A program made the translations under genes and the position numbers. The notes under the pieces were generated by a model, which saw only the letters and a list, made by a program, of their open reading frames with translations, had not been told where the DNA came from and did not search any database. Of a stretch of DNA of 64,000 bases, positions 39,801-53,300 are shown piece after piece (position 1 is the stretch's first letter; each line of letters opens with the position of its first letter). Source of the stretch: Gordionus sp. m RMFG-2023. Taxonomy: Eukaryota; Nematomorpha; Gordioida; Chordodea; Parachordodidae. Where the stretch lies: NCBI RefSeq assembly GCF_954871325.1, contig NC_088779.1, forward strand, positions 6,388,846 through 6,452,845. The letters are read 5' to 3'.

Positions 39801-42800
39801 TCTATCATCTTGGTCCCCGCAGCAGCATAACACCTCATCCGAAGAGGACAATACCGATTATCTTGACTCACTCGAGATACAAAAGCCTTTTGAATCACCG
39901 GTAAAATCTGCCTCATTGAAAAGTTCCAAAAATCGTATAAAGAGCAGCGTGTCAAATGCTTCGGCAGATTTAGAAGGGTTCTCCAAAGAGAATACTGAAG
40001 TTATAAGGGGAGAAATGGACGACGGAGTGGATAAGCTGACGACCACGGAGGATATCGAAGAAACTAAGGAGGATATGTCAGCTCTAAAAGAACAAATTCA
40101 AAATCAGCAAATTTCTACATCAATGATAACGACTGGTACTATACCAAGCGGGTTGCAACAATCTCAACCGATGCAACAAATACCATCTAATTCGGTATTT
40201 ATTTATTTTTTCAGCGTAATCATTTAATATTTAATAATCTCCCCACCCTTTCGATAGATATTTATACAGCCCCAACAAGCTAATATGCCTTTCGCCTTAC
40301 CTACTCAGATGCAGACGATATATCAAATGGTTCAGACCCCTAACGGAATTATAGCTCAACCTATTCAGGTATTTTGTTTACTATATATTTATCTATATCT
40401 TTTTTTAAATCTTGCTACACCGAAATTTAGTTAATTAAAAACAAAAAAATTTTGAAAGACAAAATAAAATATTAAAGTGTTTAAGAAATATCTTATCAAA
40501 ACCTCCATCTTTAAAAAGCAGAGACCTCTGTACATGGACCATTTGCACGGCCCGACCCAGATTTTTTTACAAAAAAAAGCTTTGACCTAGCCCCGACTTT
40601 TTTTTATTAAAAATTTCATCCTGGCCCGGATTTTTTTTACGATCTAAAATATTCGGTTTTAAAATATACCGCCCGACCCGGGTTATTTTTTAAAAAAATT
40701 TTAGACTCGGCCTGGGCATTAAAAAAAACAAATTTTTAGACTCGGCCCGGTATTTAAATTAAAATCTGACCCAGGTAACCGGATCTGCAGATCTCTAATA
40801 AAAAGTTCGAAATTCTATTCTTTTATATAATAAATTATGATTACCTAAGAAAATAATTTCCCGTTCAGTGTTTTTTCTAGACTGGAAGCTGATTTAGCAA
40901 AGAGGCTAGGGCAAGGATTGCTAGACAAACATGGTGGCGGATTAGTTTAAAAAGGGAGTGTTTAATAAATTTTAGCATTGTTGTGTAAGTTGCACTTCCT
41001 TTAATTGCCACATTATTACAATAAAAAATATTGAAGTATAATTTTTAAATATAGTCTCAATTATTTTAAATGTTAACCCGACTATAACCTTCATCATTCA
41101 TCTTAACGAATATACGCATCAAATATCTTCATTACTTGATCCTTTTTATATGTATCAAATTTAGATTCAAACCGCGCCTCAGATCATAATGGCTACGGGC
41201 CTTCCCGGAAATCCTCTTTCTTTTCTCCCTAACGCTTCTAATACAAATCAATCGGGTCAACAACCATTCATGATTTCCCCTTCCATAAATAGTCAATTGA
41301 TAAATCAAAACTCGAGCTTCAAATCGTCTCCAAATACCCCGCTAATTATGGGTCAGGTTCAAAGTAGTTCACCAGGGCAAGGACTTATGCCTCCTATGGT
41401 TCAAATACAATTGGGTAAAAAGAATTAAATTTCATTATCATAGAAAATGATTAGCATATTATAGTAATTGATGTAATATGCTTGGAGAATGGTATAGGAA
41501 TGTGCCAGGTTTAGGGGAAGATATGATACAAAAAACCCTGATTAAGAACCAAATGGGAGGGTTGTTGAGCATTCCTAAGTAGACTATTATAAATATATAG
41601 GAAAAATAGAATGGAATTGAAATAACATATTTAAAATTTTTTAATCTATAATATGGTTTTTATATCTTGTTTTTCATAATAAAGCTGGTCAACAAAACCC
41701 TAGTTACGGATTTATATCTAATAACCAAGTAACCTCCAATGGACAGGGCTTGATTCAAACCAATAATGGCTTTTTCAATTTCACCCCCAATAAGAACAGT
41801 AAAATTGCCTTATATATAATTTTTAAATTAAATTTTATTTTTATTTATAATATAACAAGTTATGCTGGTAATCATGGCAAGGTGTTATATGCAAATATAA
41901 TGTTAATTTAATCAGGGTGACATTGTCAAAATTCAATTATTTTTTGACTTACAAACTACCTTTCAACCAATTTATAAATAGTTTTCTTATTTTTAAATAA
42001 TTATGATAATTAATTGTATAAATGAAAGAAGGAGTCTTTATTGAAATACACTATAACTTCGGCGATATTTTAAAAAGGATGATTTTTCTTTTTTGAATGC
42101 CATTAAGGCTATATGACCGTTCAGTTCTTAATTTATAATCAACTATTATTGAAAAACGATTTCTAATATTATGAAAATTTATGATAGCATGTTTTAAAAA
42201 ATGGCCATTCATTTAAATGCGTATAAATCAGTTGATGACGCCATTTTGGTTTTCATATGAAAATATCCTTATATTTTAAAAAATTTTATGAATATTTAAC
42301 TAAAAAATTCAAAGATTTTCATTTGTAAAATCTTGGGAAAATAAAATGGGTTTATCAGTTGATTATTTTAATAAATGAATCTACAATGTGGGTAAGTATT
42401 ATTATATGTCATAGCTTCTACCTTAGTGACATCCGAAAGAAGAAGAAAAATTAATCTTTTCTAAATTTGCAAAATTTTTTTAATATTAGACACTTTCTAC
42501 GACAATTCTCAAAACTTAAGCCAAAATAGTTCTACTCCCACGGGTAAGGACTCCTTCGATGACAAGGATGATAACTTTTTCCCCGGCAGTGGGAAAAGGG
42601 GCGTATTACCAAAACAAGCCACCGATGTTATGAGAAGTTGGCTGTTTCAACATCTCATGGTAAAATATAAAATTTACTATGGGATAGAAAAGAAATATTT
42701 TAAGGAAAATTGAGTTTTTTAAAAAAAAATGTAGATTAGAATTTAGTTTTTAAATTTATTCATCTGAAATTGGTATTAAAAGAAAAAATTAAGCTATCAG

Positions 42801-45614
42801 TTTTTAGCCGATTTTTATAAGGATTAAACCTGAGAATTCGATTAAAAACGAAATTGCCGTTTGACATGATTCAATATCAATTCTCCTCTTTGCTTGTATA
42901 TTAATAATGCTAATAATTTCTGTAATAAAAACATTTTATTATACCTAACTTAATTATATTTTGCATAATGTATATTAAATTTTAATTATTATAAATGATT
43001 TTATATATTATGATAATCCTGAAACTATTTTTTAAAATTATTTTAATATTGTTAAAATTAAAGGAGACTATATTTATTTCTGCTCCGTTTAATAAATATT
43101 TTGTTGACATTAAACTAATTCACGTTTAAAATATAATTATAAATTATATTTAGAATAATTAGCATAAATGGACAAATAATAAAAATTGGTAAAATTATGA
43201 TAAAATACTTTTTAGTCTTATTCAATATTGCGAATTTGTAATTTAATAATGGGTATTAAATTTTATAGAAAATATAATAAAATGGACGGGAACATATATT
43301 TTTTAGAATTATTTTTATTTTGTTATAAAAATTTGATTTAAACTAAAAAAAATTGTGATTTAATCAAATTAGTTAATTTTTATCAAAAATTATGATTCTT
43401 TCCAACCCTAATTTCACCGCCAGTCTGAATTAAATATTTTATCTGAGTCTTTTCAGAAAAATAAAATTGGCTAATTTAAGTTTTAATTGTTTTTGCTTAG
43501 CAAGATATATTTGATTGATAAACTTATTAGACTTAAATCATAAAATGTAATATTTTAAGCATCCATATCCTTCTGAAGATGAAAAGAAGATTATAATGAA
43601 TCAAACTAATCTTAGTCTTATTCAAGTCAATAATTGGTAAATTTTTTTAAAATTCTAAACAATATTTACATAAATGTAATAAATACTTAATCTGCCAAAT
43701 TAATAAAATATAAGATCCTTGAAAAATAAAATAGATAGATATGATTTAAAATATATTTATTATAATGCGTATATAATACTTTAAAACCAATTAAGGTTTA
43801 TAAACGCTAGACGTCGTATTCTTCAACCTATGTTAGATTGTGGCAAGAATTCTGATATCATTGGTAATTTAATTTCTTATTTATATTACAAGCGCAATTA
43901 ATTTGTATATTATTGATTTTTTAGTCAAATTGTGTCATCTTTTAAAACATTGTCCTTCAATTAGTTAGATTTACAAATGGCATACTTTTCTAAAAAAGTC
44001 ACTAATTTTGAAAAAGAACACTATATGATTAATATATTTTTTATAATAAGGGGCTTTCTACCTTCTCCACATTTTATACTATTAGGATAATATTTAAATA
44101 TAACCTATAAGATATCTATCACGTTATTTGCTCTTTTTTAAAACGTATAAAAAAAATTTCCAACAAACCCTGTTTCCTCTTTTAAAACAGGTCTCCCAAG
44201 TCCAACATCCAAACCCAAAAAATACAAGAGCAGTTATGGAAACAGGTCCTGCACCCAAAAATTTTGGCCTAGCAGTTTAGCCAATCCCGTTTTCATACCC
44301 AGGAAACAAAACGTGTTTTTGAGCTCTCAATTATCATACAACAACGAACTCATGAACGCTGCTAGCGGTCTTTTCGTTTCCACTCACAATATCAGTAATT
44401 TAATATAAATGAGACATTATTGGCATTTTTAAATGTTTAATGTTATATTTATTATGGTCGCAAAAGATGACTTAAATTTAAAAATACCTATTAAATTAAT
44501 TAGAAAAAGATATTATTTGATAGACGAATTAGATATCTGCAATTTTAGGTCACGAGCCTTTTTAATTTTTTTTAAACTTGTCTGCTCCCTCCAATGATTT
44601 TTAAAATAAAATTCCCTCTTCAACTCGTTTGTTTAAAAATGTTGGTATATCTGAAAATTATTTATAAAATGCTATATTGAAATAAGAATTTTTAATAAAA
44701 ATAAGCTGGCTCAGTATTTAAAAAAATACATTTACCTGATGGTTGTTTAGATATTTTTTGGCCCGCCCGCTATAAACTTGTGCTCTTTTCAGATCTCCAA
44801 GAATATTATTTTATTTAAATTTTAGATATATAAATAATTTTAAAAATAATTTATAATCTTTTGAGTGATAAATTTTATTCGACTGTCAATTTTTTTTATA
44901 TGGATGTAAATCATTAACCATAATTTAGAAGTGACAAAATAAAACTATTTAATTATAGATCATCTGAAAATAATTAAGACAACCATTATTTAAATTTTAT
45001 AGAACATTAAATACTTTCAGACGTAATTAAGTTTAAGGTTCAAATCTTTAATAAATAACTGAAATTAGGACGTGACAGAATTTATGAAAGTTTCAAGATT
45101 TTTCTTATGATATTTCTCGAGTTGATCAAATTGTAAACCTATCTCTCCTAAATTATTCATAGAGGCCTAATATAACTATTTTTTTAAAAAACTCTTTGAA
45201 AATTTAAAATGTTAACCTTGGAATTATGTAACAAATTATTATTTCAAAATTTGTTAATAAAATCATTTCGATTTCAACAAAAATTTGCTTTAATGAAAAC
45301 AATAAGTTGATGCAATATGAATTTGGATTTAAAATTGAGATCCAGAATAGTCAACGGGGATTCTGGATGAGTCATTATTCCAAATAATCAATAATAATAT
45401 TTATAAAATAGAGAGGATTAAGTTGAAATGTTTGTTACCTTAAATTCAATAACCTTTATTTCTATAATAAAATACCTTTTATAAAAAATTATGCATTAAT
45501 TTCCACACAGCCACCATTAATAATAGTTCAACTTCTACTGTATCGATATCCACGGAAACTGTCGAAGATCAATCAAATATCAATAAAAATTCGCAGACCT
45601 TAAATACTATATGA
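36806..45614 (+). CDS. PKNOX1: Prep/PKNOX TALE homeobox transcription factor
   Basis: Thirteen exons: 36806-36886, 36999-37664, 37784-37979, 38849-38950, 39746-40194, 40258-40368, 41165-41414, 41685-41798, 42490-42659, 43560-43636, 43796-43863, 44191-44394, 45511-45614; 863 codons plus TGA, all GT-AG and in frame. The two MEIS/PREP N-terminal blocks are [19 protein letters not shown] (from residue 115) and [20 protein letters not shown], which in the family bind PBC (Pbx/Exd) partners. The TALE homeodomain (about 691-753) reads [55 protein letters not shown] and RRRILQP favour PKNOX over Meis. The tail keeps QKFWPSSLA (human QRFWPDSIA). It is about twice human PKNOX1 (436 residues): the two MEIS blocks are farther apart, and a Gln/Asn/Pro/Ser-rich stretch precedes the homeodomain. 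Exon 6 may instead begin at 40,270 (same frame). Nuclear role inferred from the family. Confidence 0.94.
38138..38421. mobile_element. TTAGGGT-ended inverted-repeat element
   Basis: The left end reads TTAGGGTCTGAAACGG; the right end, read inward, reads TTAGGGTTGGACAGTAACG. The interior repeats CAGGACCTGTTAGGACA / ATCAGGTCCTA words. Lies in Prep intron 3. Limits are approximate and no target duplication was confirmed. Confidence 0.45.
38994..39662. mobile_element. hAT-like element with nested MITE
   Basis: Ends TAGGGCTCTGCC and, read inward from the right, TAAGGCTGTGCC (10 of 12 match). Flanking bases ATAATTAC and ATAATCAC agree at 7 of 8, an 8-base target duplication. Subterminal words TCCGATCC / CCGATCCGATATTTAATATC recur at both ends. 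A family A MITE (39,202-39,382) sits inside, so this element is the older of the two. Occupies most of Prep intron 4. Confidence 0.8.
39202..39382. mobile_element. Family A palindromic MITE, copy 6 (nested)
   Basis: TA then GCCTTGTTAAACGCC on the left and GGCCGTTTACCAATGCC on the right. It retains TTTTAGCTAAAATATTA and CCTCGAAATTTAGCCAATAG. Inserted in the hAT-like element at 38,994-39,662. Confidence 0.65.
40519..40797. mobile_element. hAT-like MITE in Prep intron 6
   Basis: Left end CAGAGACCTCTGTACATGG; right end, read inward, TAGAGATCTGCAGATCCGG. Flanks TTAAAAAG and ATAAAAAG agree at 7 of 8 bases. The interior is a run of CCCGACCC / GGCCCGG / CTCGGCCTGG words separated by T- or A-rich spacers. 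279 bases, no coding capacity. Confidence 0.8.
42660..43559 (+). other. PKNOX1: Prep intron 9, splitting the homeobox
   Basis: 900 bases of AT-rich sequence with no recognised element. It interrupts the homeobox just before the HPYP residues of the three-amino-acid loop (phase 0). The next intron (43,637-43,795) also interrupts the homeobox, inside the Trp codon of VNNWF (phase 2). Confidence 0.8.
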
Positions 45615-45923
45615 CATCTAAATGTAAATTATATAAACAACCAATTTGAAACTTATAGAGTAAAACAATCCCAATATTCAATTAGCTATTCCTTTATATA
45701 TATATTAAAAAATTATATAAATCCTTATAGTTCGATAAAAAAAATTTTAAAATCTCGAATACATTCTATGTTTTAAATCAATTTTTACAAAATTTGTATA
45801 AAAAAATGTCGTTTTATGTAATATATTTACCAATCCTATTTTTCAATATAAATTATTTTAACTTTTTTCTCTCTATATTATTATAATTATTTTAAAATAA
45901 CCATTCGATTTTTTACAAATCAA

Positions 45924-45929
45924 AATAAA
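45924..45929 (+). terminator. PKNOX1: Candidate poly(A) signal of Prep
   Basis: AATAAA 310 bases after the stop. Positional support only. Confidence 0.25.
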
Positions 45930-46396
45930 GAACATAATACTTATCTTATTATTATATACCAAAACTTATGGGGAGAAGCTTCAAGTTTAAAATATCGACA
46001 AAAAAAATTTTGATTTCATTTTGAAAGATTTTGGCATTTTTAGGTAAATTTTGGTCAAAAAATTATATTCTTCAAAAAATAATAGATTTTTAATTTTTTT
46101 AAGTTAAACTCTATATAATCAAAGTGTAAATGAAAGATTTTCTAAATCTACTAAAATAATTATTAATAGATTGAAATTTATCGAGTTATTTTGATATATT
46201 TTAATGGATTATTAATAGAAGCGGTGTTTGGGTGGGACTGGATCACTCGAATGGGGAGTATTTGTACCAGTAACCAACGAATAGGATTATGCGATTATAG
46301 CATTATAGGGGAGGAATGTGGGAAAATCACATGAGAAAAATGGAATTTTTAAGGGTAATCGAGGGAGAAGGAAGGGATATATTACATTCCAATAGT

Positions 46397-46545
46397 TCAA
46401 TGAAATTAGCTGCGAATCTTATCGTCGAATTTGTGAATTAATATTTTTTGAGCAAATTGGTGGCTAAATTTGGTGAAGCATCTTGGGCTAGGAAATTTAT
46501 ATTAATTCCTAGTTTGGCGAAAAAATTCGTAGCTAATTTCATTGA
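46397..46545. mobile_element. Inverted-repeat MITE between Prep and INTS3
   Basis: Left arm TCAATGAAATTAGCTGCGAA and right arm, read inward, TCAATGAAATTAGCTACGAA. Both continue through a TTCGYC word to GAATTAATAT, about 50 bases in all. Core about 45 bases. No clear target duplication, so the superfamily is not assigned. Confidence 0.8.
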
Positions 46546-47023
46546 TTGAAGTCAGGGTATTTATTATAAATTAAAAATGTCCAAATTATCAAATAAACCA
46601 GCCAGATGTTTTCTGAAAACTTAAAGTTTAAAAAGTCGTCAATTTGTTGACCTCTTAAATTTTTGAAATTTAACAAAGGGGGATTGTAGAATTTAATTTT
46701 AACTACAACCTAGAACATTCGGAACACTTTAAATATTAGAACCGTATAAATTTTTTAACCGAAACTATCTATTAATAATTCATAACCTTTATTAAAACTC
46801 TAAATCTGATACTTAATATGCCCCCAACCTAAAATTTAAATAACTCAATTCATTAAAAAAAATCTTTTTAATTTATTTTAAATCTAGCTTTAATTTTCGA
46901 CCCTTTTAGGTACCTTAACATTACTATAATGTGACAGTTATCAACTTTATCAAAAAATTAGAAAATGTATTTTAAACGACATGATGTAAGGAATAATTTT
47001 TTTTTGTACACAATTCGTTATAA

Positions 47024-47029
47024 TTTATT
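47024..47029 (-). terminator. INTS3: Candidate poly(A) signal of INTS3
   Basis: AATAAA on the minus strand, about 300 bases beyond the INTS3 stop. Positional support only. Confidence 0.25.
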
Positions 47030-47326
47030 TACAATGTTTACAGGTAGCGAATTGGCACGATTTTTTTGCCATAACGAACACGCGACGCTCATTAATTTAC
47101 TATTACTATATAACTTATACTCGACGTAATTAATCGTCTACTTTTTCAATAATTTAAGGAGATTTAAAATTGTATCAGACTTTTTTGGATAATGGATTGG
47201 GATCTGATTATAAATATCATTGTTACACTATAACAAAGATTCTAAATCATTTTTTTGAAGGGTTGAATTGAAATTAAATAGAGTTTAATTATTCTCTTAA
47301 AGTAATGTTTACGGAGTTTGAATATT

Positions 47327-50300
47327 TCATTCAGAATCGGTTGTATCCGAATCAGAAATTAGTTTATTAACAGAATTAATTGATCGTTTCCTTCGTTTTG
47401 ATGATTCGAGATTTGCATGCTTAGACGCTGAGTCCGATGTAATGATGTGATTATAGTTACCTATGCTATTGATCAAGGGTACGGTACGTTTAATGCCAAT
47501 GACAACATTTTTGGGATCAGGTGGTTTTGTACGTTCACCACTTTTAAAACTTTTGTATCGCTTTTGAGCATCGCGAGATGCGTAATTTTGCTGATTTTCT
47601 TCCTCGTCGCCCGTAGATGAATGTGACGATTCCGAACTCGTAAAGTTCTTACTTTCTTCGTTCGAACTATCGTTATCACCGACGATTTGTTGATTGATCA
47701 GAGACTTTCGTTTCCTTCTTTGGTTGTCATTGGTGTGGGAATGAGAAATCGTATATGGAGGTTCTTGGGGTTCGCTGATGAGCGTAAAAAGTTGTTTATA
47801 ACGCGACTTCAAGGAGTCAGGGCACACTGCTTTTACTTCTTGTAGGGCTAATTTAAGGAGATCGTGCCGGAATAGGTAGGGTACGTTTTCCTTGTCGCTA
47901 TTATCCTTATTAATAGGTGTAAGCTTGTTAACAAGCGTGTGGAAGTTTGGATTGGAGGAAGGCATCGTGAGATTCGTGGTGATTCTAAGTGCTTCTAAGG
48001 TAGACAACAAACTTTCGAGAGAAGGGGAAAAGGATAAATCTTTGTTGCCACCAGAATCTAAATAACCGTTTATGTTACTATTTTGGGAGCGACGAGTCAT
48101 ATTTCCGCTTTTAATTGAGTCGGGGCTAAAACCACTGGATTCCATTTGGTAAGGATTGTTTTGTTGATTCAGTCGTTTTGAAGAGTAATAAGGAACCGAA
48201 ACTGCGGTAGGAGAGTTACCTTTGAGTCTGGCTCTAGGGTCTGTGTGACGATTGAGTAAGGTAGCAAGAGCTTCGGCGAGTTTTTCTCGGCTGGCTTCCT
48301 TTCCAGACCACATCTTGAACAAAATTGTTATGAGGGTAGGTCGATTAGAAAAATGGCTAGTATAACCATCACGACTACGCCCACTTCTATGGGTGGAAGG
48401 CATTGTAATTGGGCGTTTAAGTAAGGCTTTAATGATTTCAAGTGATGGTGGAGTACTGCGTTCTTGTTCTATTGCCTCACTTTCGTTATAAGTGGATGGA
48501 AACGAGAATAGTTGCAATAGGCGTCTAGTCACCCCAGAGTCGCGCTCTAACGGAAGTTCTAACAATCTATGAGTTAAGATGAAATTCACGAATGAACGAT
48601 TTATTTTAGCTTTATCGGGTGAATTAAAATGCAGCACCAGACAGTCCCAAAGAGCTCGACTTTGGTAAACTTCCCACCGCTTACTAATGGTACTGCAGCG
48701 AATTAGGTGGGCTAGACAGATATCATCAGATGCAGATAGGAAAAATGATATCAAGCGTAAGTCAATGTATTCATTGAGAAGGGTTGTCTCTTTAATGTGA
48801 AATAATGAGCAAGGGGTAGAACATAGGAAATCTAGGTATGTTGGGTCAAATTTGTGGTTGTCACAGAAATCGTTATCATTTTGTGATTTATCATCAAAGT
48901 TTGAACTAAAAGAAGAATTAAGAAACTTTTCTTCAGAAGGTCTGTCCCGGGCAAGACAAGCGACAGTTAACTTTTCTAGGCTTGAACCATCTATGCAAGA
49001 CAAAATATCTTTGAACAAAGCGAACTCATTATTCATTTTCTCTGATTGGCTTTCTCCTTCTTCGTCTGTACTTTCATCGCTCATCTGCATTTCCATACTC
49101 CCCTTTCTATCTTTCTTACCTTTTTTCTCATCCGTATCTTTATCGGTATCCGAGTCTGAATTTATGTCAGAAATATCTTCCTCACTTTCATCGAAATTTT
49201 CATTAAAATCGTTGTCGATATCGTTTCTTTTATTAGAGGATGAAAATGTCGAGCCATATAGATTAGATGGCATAACATGGGCACAAGTGGCGACTATAAA
49301 TTTGAAGCGGAGAGGATCCATCTCGGCGCATGTAGTTAGATCACTTTTAAGTGTTGTAATAAAAGCATCCCTTGAGACTGTAGCTTTAACAAAACCTGAG
49401 TACACCCTCAAAAATTTCCCTAAAGATGGTGTACTAACTTGACCGGCCCCAGATTTACTGTTAAGATCATCTCGAAAACGTTTAGTAAAGAGAACCAAAA
49501 GTGCGTACAAAGTCCAATAGCCGAACCTTTTAATCTGAGAACGATTTATAATAGCGAAAAGTCGATGCAAAATTTGTAGGTTATCAGAATTGGAATGCGA
49601 AAAGGGAGTGTTAGAGTTTGTTAAAATGGAGCATGATGTTAAGGCTTGAACTAAGGTAATCATAGGAAGAGCTATAAAAAAGGGTTTGCAGGATGTGGAA
49701 AAAAAGAAGCAAATAGAAGATATAAAAGTAATTACTTAAATTATTTTAAAATGCCCCAAATAAATGAGAAATAATATAAAATACCTTTCTTATTACATAT
49801 TATTTCAAATTGCAAATAATTTTAACTGATGATAATAAAATATTAAATGACTCATTACCACCACCCCCACCCCCCCCCCCCCCCCTTCTCCTCCTCCCCC
49901 TTCAGTTTAATAATTATACAAAAATCCAAAATAACAAACCTCCGATTTCATTTCCAAATATCGTATCTTCGAAATGTGAATTCTGTTCCTTCTCGCGCAC
50001 GACATGTAATCCCTTAGATGTCACGACTTTTTTAAAATAATGTATAAGGAAAATTCAAGGATTTGAAAAACTTATTCGTGGTCTAAATTGTTTCCTAGTT
50101 ACATCCATAAGGGTGTAAGGGTTAATAATTTTTTAAAAAAATATATAATCATGGCCAAAAACACTGGAGCAAAATAATTTTCGATGCCGCATAAACTATA
50201 TAGATGAATTAAAAAATAATTTTTTTGTAATGCAAAAAGGTCTCAAAATTTTAAATTTCAAAAAACAAGCCAAAAAAAATTTTGAGCTTATAAAAAATTA

Positions 50301-53300
50301 AATTTATATTGGAGAATCTTCTGATTATTCAAAAATAGGAATTTACATTCTGTTAATAAAATCTAAAGAAAATAAAAAATTTACTAGACTCCAAGGAAAG
50401 TAAAAATAATTCTAAACCTAAAAATCAACACTAAGTCAGTAATTATTTTTTTTTAAAAAATTTTTAAAAAACGAGCTAATATTTTTTGAATAATTGAATA
50501 AAAAAATTCATTTCAAAATATAACTTTAAAATTTAAAAAAACAAAACAAATGGCGCATTTTTTAAAATGATTTTTATAAATGTAATTAGCTAAGGTTGAA
50601 GATTGAGAATAAATGAATACCCTAAAAAAAAAATATATAGCAATAAAAATGATAATTTTTTTTTACTCTTCCGCTTCTTGTTCAGTTTCCCGCCAATTTC
50701 ATCGTCATATTCTTCGTCGTAAATATCCTCTTCGCCCCTCTCCAGGCATTCATGCTGATCGGGTGGGTTTTTACGACAAAAACTTTCGTATTTCAGGGAA
50801 AACCTTAAGTAGGGTCTCAGGATGATGGCCAAACATCGACCGCATCCATCAAGAGTGCTCTCTGATAGGGGTTTGGATTTATTGGTTATGAGGAGGTCTA
50901 GAAGTCTTTTAATTTGGTCGCATTGTTCCAAAACAAATTGTCGAAATTTTGGATTGCGGGAAGGTGCCGAATAATTAAAATTTTCTTTTTCCAAAAAAAT
51001 AAGATTTCGATCTTGAGCCATTTTGAGAGATTTTAGTATGCTTTAAAAAAACGGGTTTTGAATAAAATATTGTAAATAATTCATTACCATAAAGGAAATA
51101 AAATAATAATTTTTTCTTTTTAGCTTTCACCTTTTGTTAACAATATAAAAAACAAGGTATTAGTATAAATTATAACTTTTGACGAGGGATTCGAACTGCA
51201 ACGAATATCGGTTCGGTTCAGACCGGTTCGGTTCGTAAAAATAAATATGGTTTTAATCATTAAAAATGGGTAGGAACTTTTTCTTATACACCAAGAATAG
51301 AAATATATATGTGTATATATATATAATACACGTTTTCTAAAATTTTACCACTAAAATCCATATTAAAAGCAACTATCGTATATCTCATTTTTAATGCAAA
51401 TATACCTAATTTATAAATTATATGCCTAAAAAAAGAAATACAATAAAGTCGCACAATCAAAATATTTTCAAGATTCTTCCTAAGTTTAATCATATCTATA
51501 AAGGAAGAAATAATAAATTTCGTGGTTGTGAGAACATTTATACTAGCTCTTGGATGGCTCGCGTCGTCAAATAGCAATACAAAAAAACTATCAAAAAATG
51601 GTGACTGATATTTATCAATATAAAATAGATAATATTTTAAAAACAGTTAAAATATCAAAAATTTTCAACCCAATTCGAGGTTCGATTTAGGTGCGGATGA
51701 CAAATTAAAGGTTCGAGTTCAGTAAACAATAACGATTAATACTAGTTTAGTCTGGATCGCCACTTTTGATAGGTAAATGAATTAAATTAGGTTAATTAAT
51801 TTAGTAAATGTGAAAACAATTCTTTATGAGATAGTGCAAGTGGACCAGGTTTCCTTCTAGAGCCTGACTTAAACATAATCAAAATCAAAAAAAATTTTAC
51901 TCCTTAATTTCGCAATCCAGGGCGCTGAGATGTCTATCAAATAATCGTTTACTCCTGTTCAAGCTAGCCTTAAGTCTATCAATCTCCGATGAGTCCCTAA
52001 AACTATTGACAAATGAGTCATGCTTAATTTTGCGGCCAGAGCCCTTCTTGAACACTTCTAAAACCTCGATATCATTACTATCGACATCTGAGTTGACATT
52101 CGAAACTACGCGTTTATCGCTTTTCAATTGTTTATCATCCGACCATTCTTTCCCACGTTTAATCTTTTTCTTGACACTTGTTACAGATTTTTCAAGATTC
52201 TCTTTTTGCGCATCTTCCCCGTCCGAAAACTCCAATTGTGACAAAGCTCCGGTACTTGATTCGTCAGTCAAATCGCCATTTTCTAGGACTGGAAGTCGCT
52301 CGGAAATAATTGCTAATGGAATAGGTGAGTCCGGCAATGATTTGGGGGGAGTCGGAGGTGAAAAGTAAGAATTTTCAATTTTTTCGGATGTAGCAGTCAA
52401 CAAAGTTTCCTTGAATTTAAAATAATAAAAATGACAATACATTGTCTTTTAAGTAAAATTAAAATTTATTTGAGAGGGAGTTTAGGATAAAACATTTTTC
52501 TAAAAAATATGCTTCTTTTGATCCTCTAGCATTCTTTCATAATAGCATGTAGAATGCATATCTCACCTCTTTAATTAAAATTGGGGAAGAAAATATCGAA
52601 AACAAATCAAACTTACCTCATTGATAATAGTGGGATTAATATTTAAAGGGCTCTCGATGGTGTCCCTAATACCGAAAGTTTCTTTTATGAGGTATCCTAA
52701 ATCTTTGTCTAAATGTTCGAACTTGAGGATAGGATCTAGAGAAGGTATGACCTAAGAATATTATTTTAACGAAGAAAATATTATTAAATATGTGCCTTTT
52801 TTGAAATAAATTTGAACAGTAAAAATGGTTTTACAATATTACATAATATTTAGTATTTAATATAGCTAATTAATTTACAAAAATACTTCCCATGATTTTA
52901 AAAAAATTAAAAATAATCAATTAGATCCCCTTTCTAAATCAATAATTTAATCAAGCTTTAGTCTTCTTATATACATTAGCATCCATTCTGATTCCCTAGA
53001 GAAAACAGAAGTCGAACTTGGCACCCCGGGCGTTTTTGTCATACATAGTGTACAAGTAGTGCACCAAAAAATAAACCCATATAATTAATCTGACTCACCC
53101 TCTTATCCAATATATCCCTAAGGCATTTCCTGACTCCTTCCCTGTAAAATTCTTCCAGCTCGGGCCACCCTACCCCGACTTCTCTGGTCATAGTACACAA
53201 AAATTCTAGCAAGCTCTGGGCCATAGCCGGGTGAGATTTGAGCCCGTGGTAGATGACGAGTATACCGGGTTCAACGTTCATGATGCTGTCACGTTTGGGA

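Larger units (their letters stand above)
45615..47326. other. Convergent intergenic region, Prep/INTS3
   Basis: 1.7 kb between two 3' ends. Holds one inverted-repeat element at 46,397-46,545, candidate poly(A) signals from each side, and a G-richer patch at about 46,215-46,380 with no recognisable frame. Confidence 0.6.

Noticed and set aside
48852-49442. 196-codon + strand frame
   Set aside because: Antisense shadow of the large INTS3 last exon, Ser/Leu-rich as expected from the opposite strand of an acidic-serine segment.
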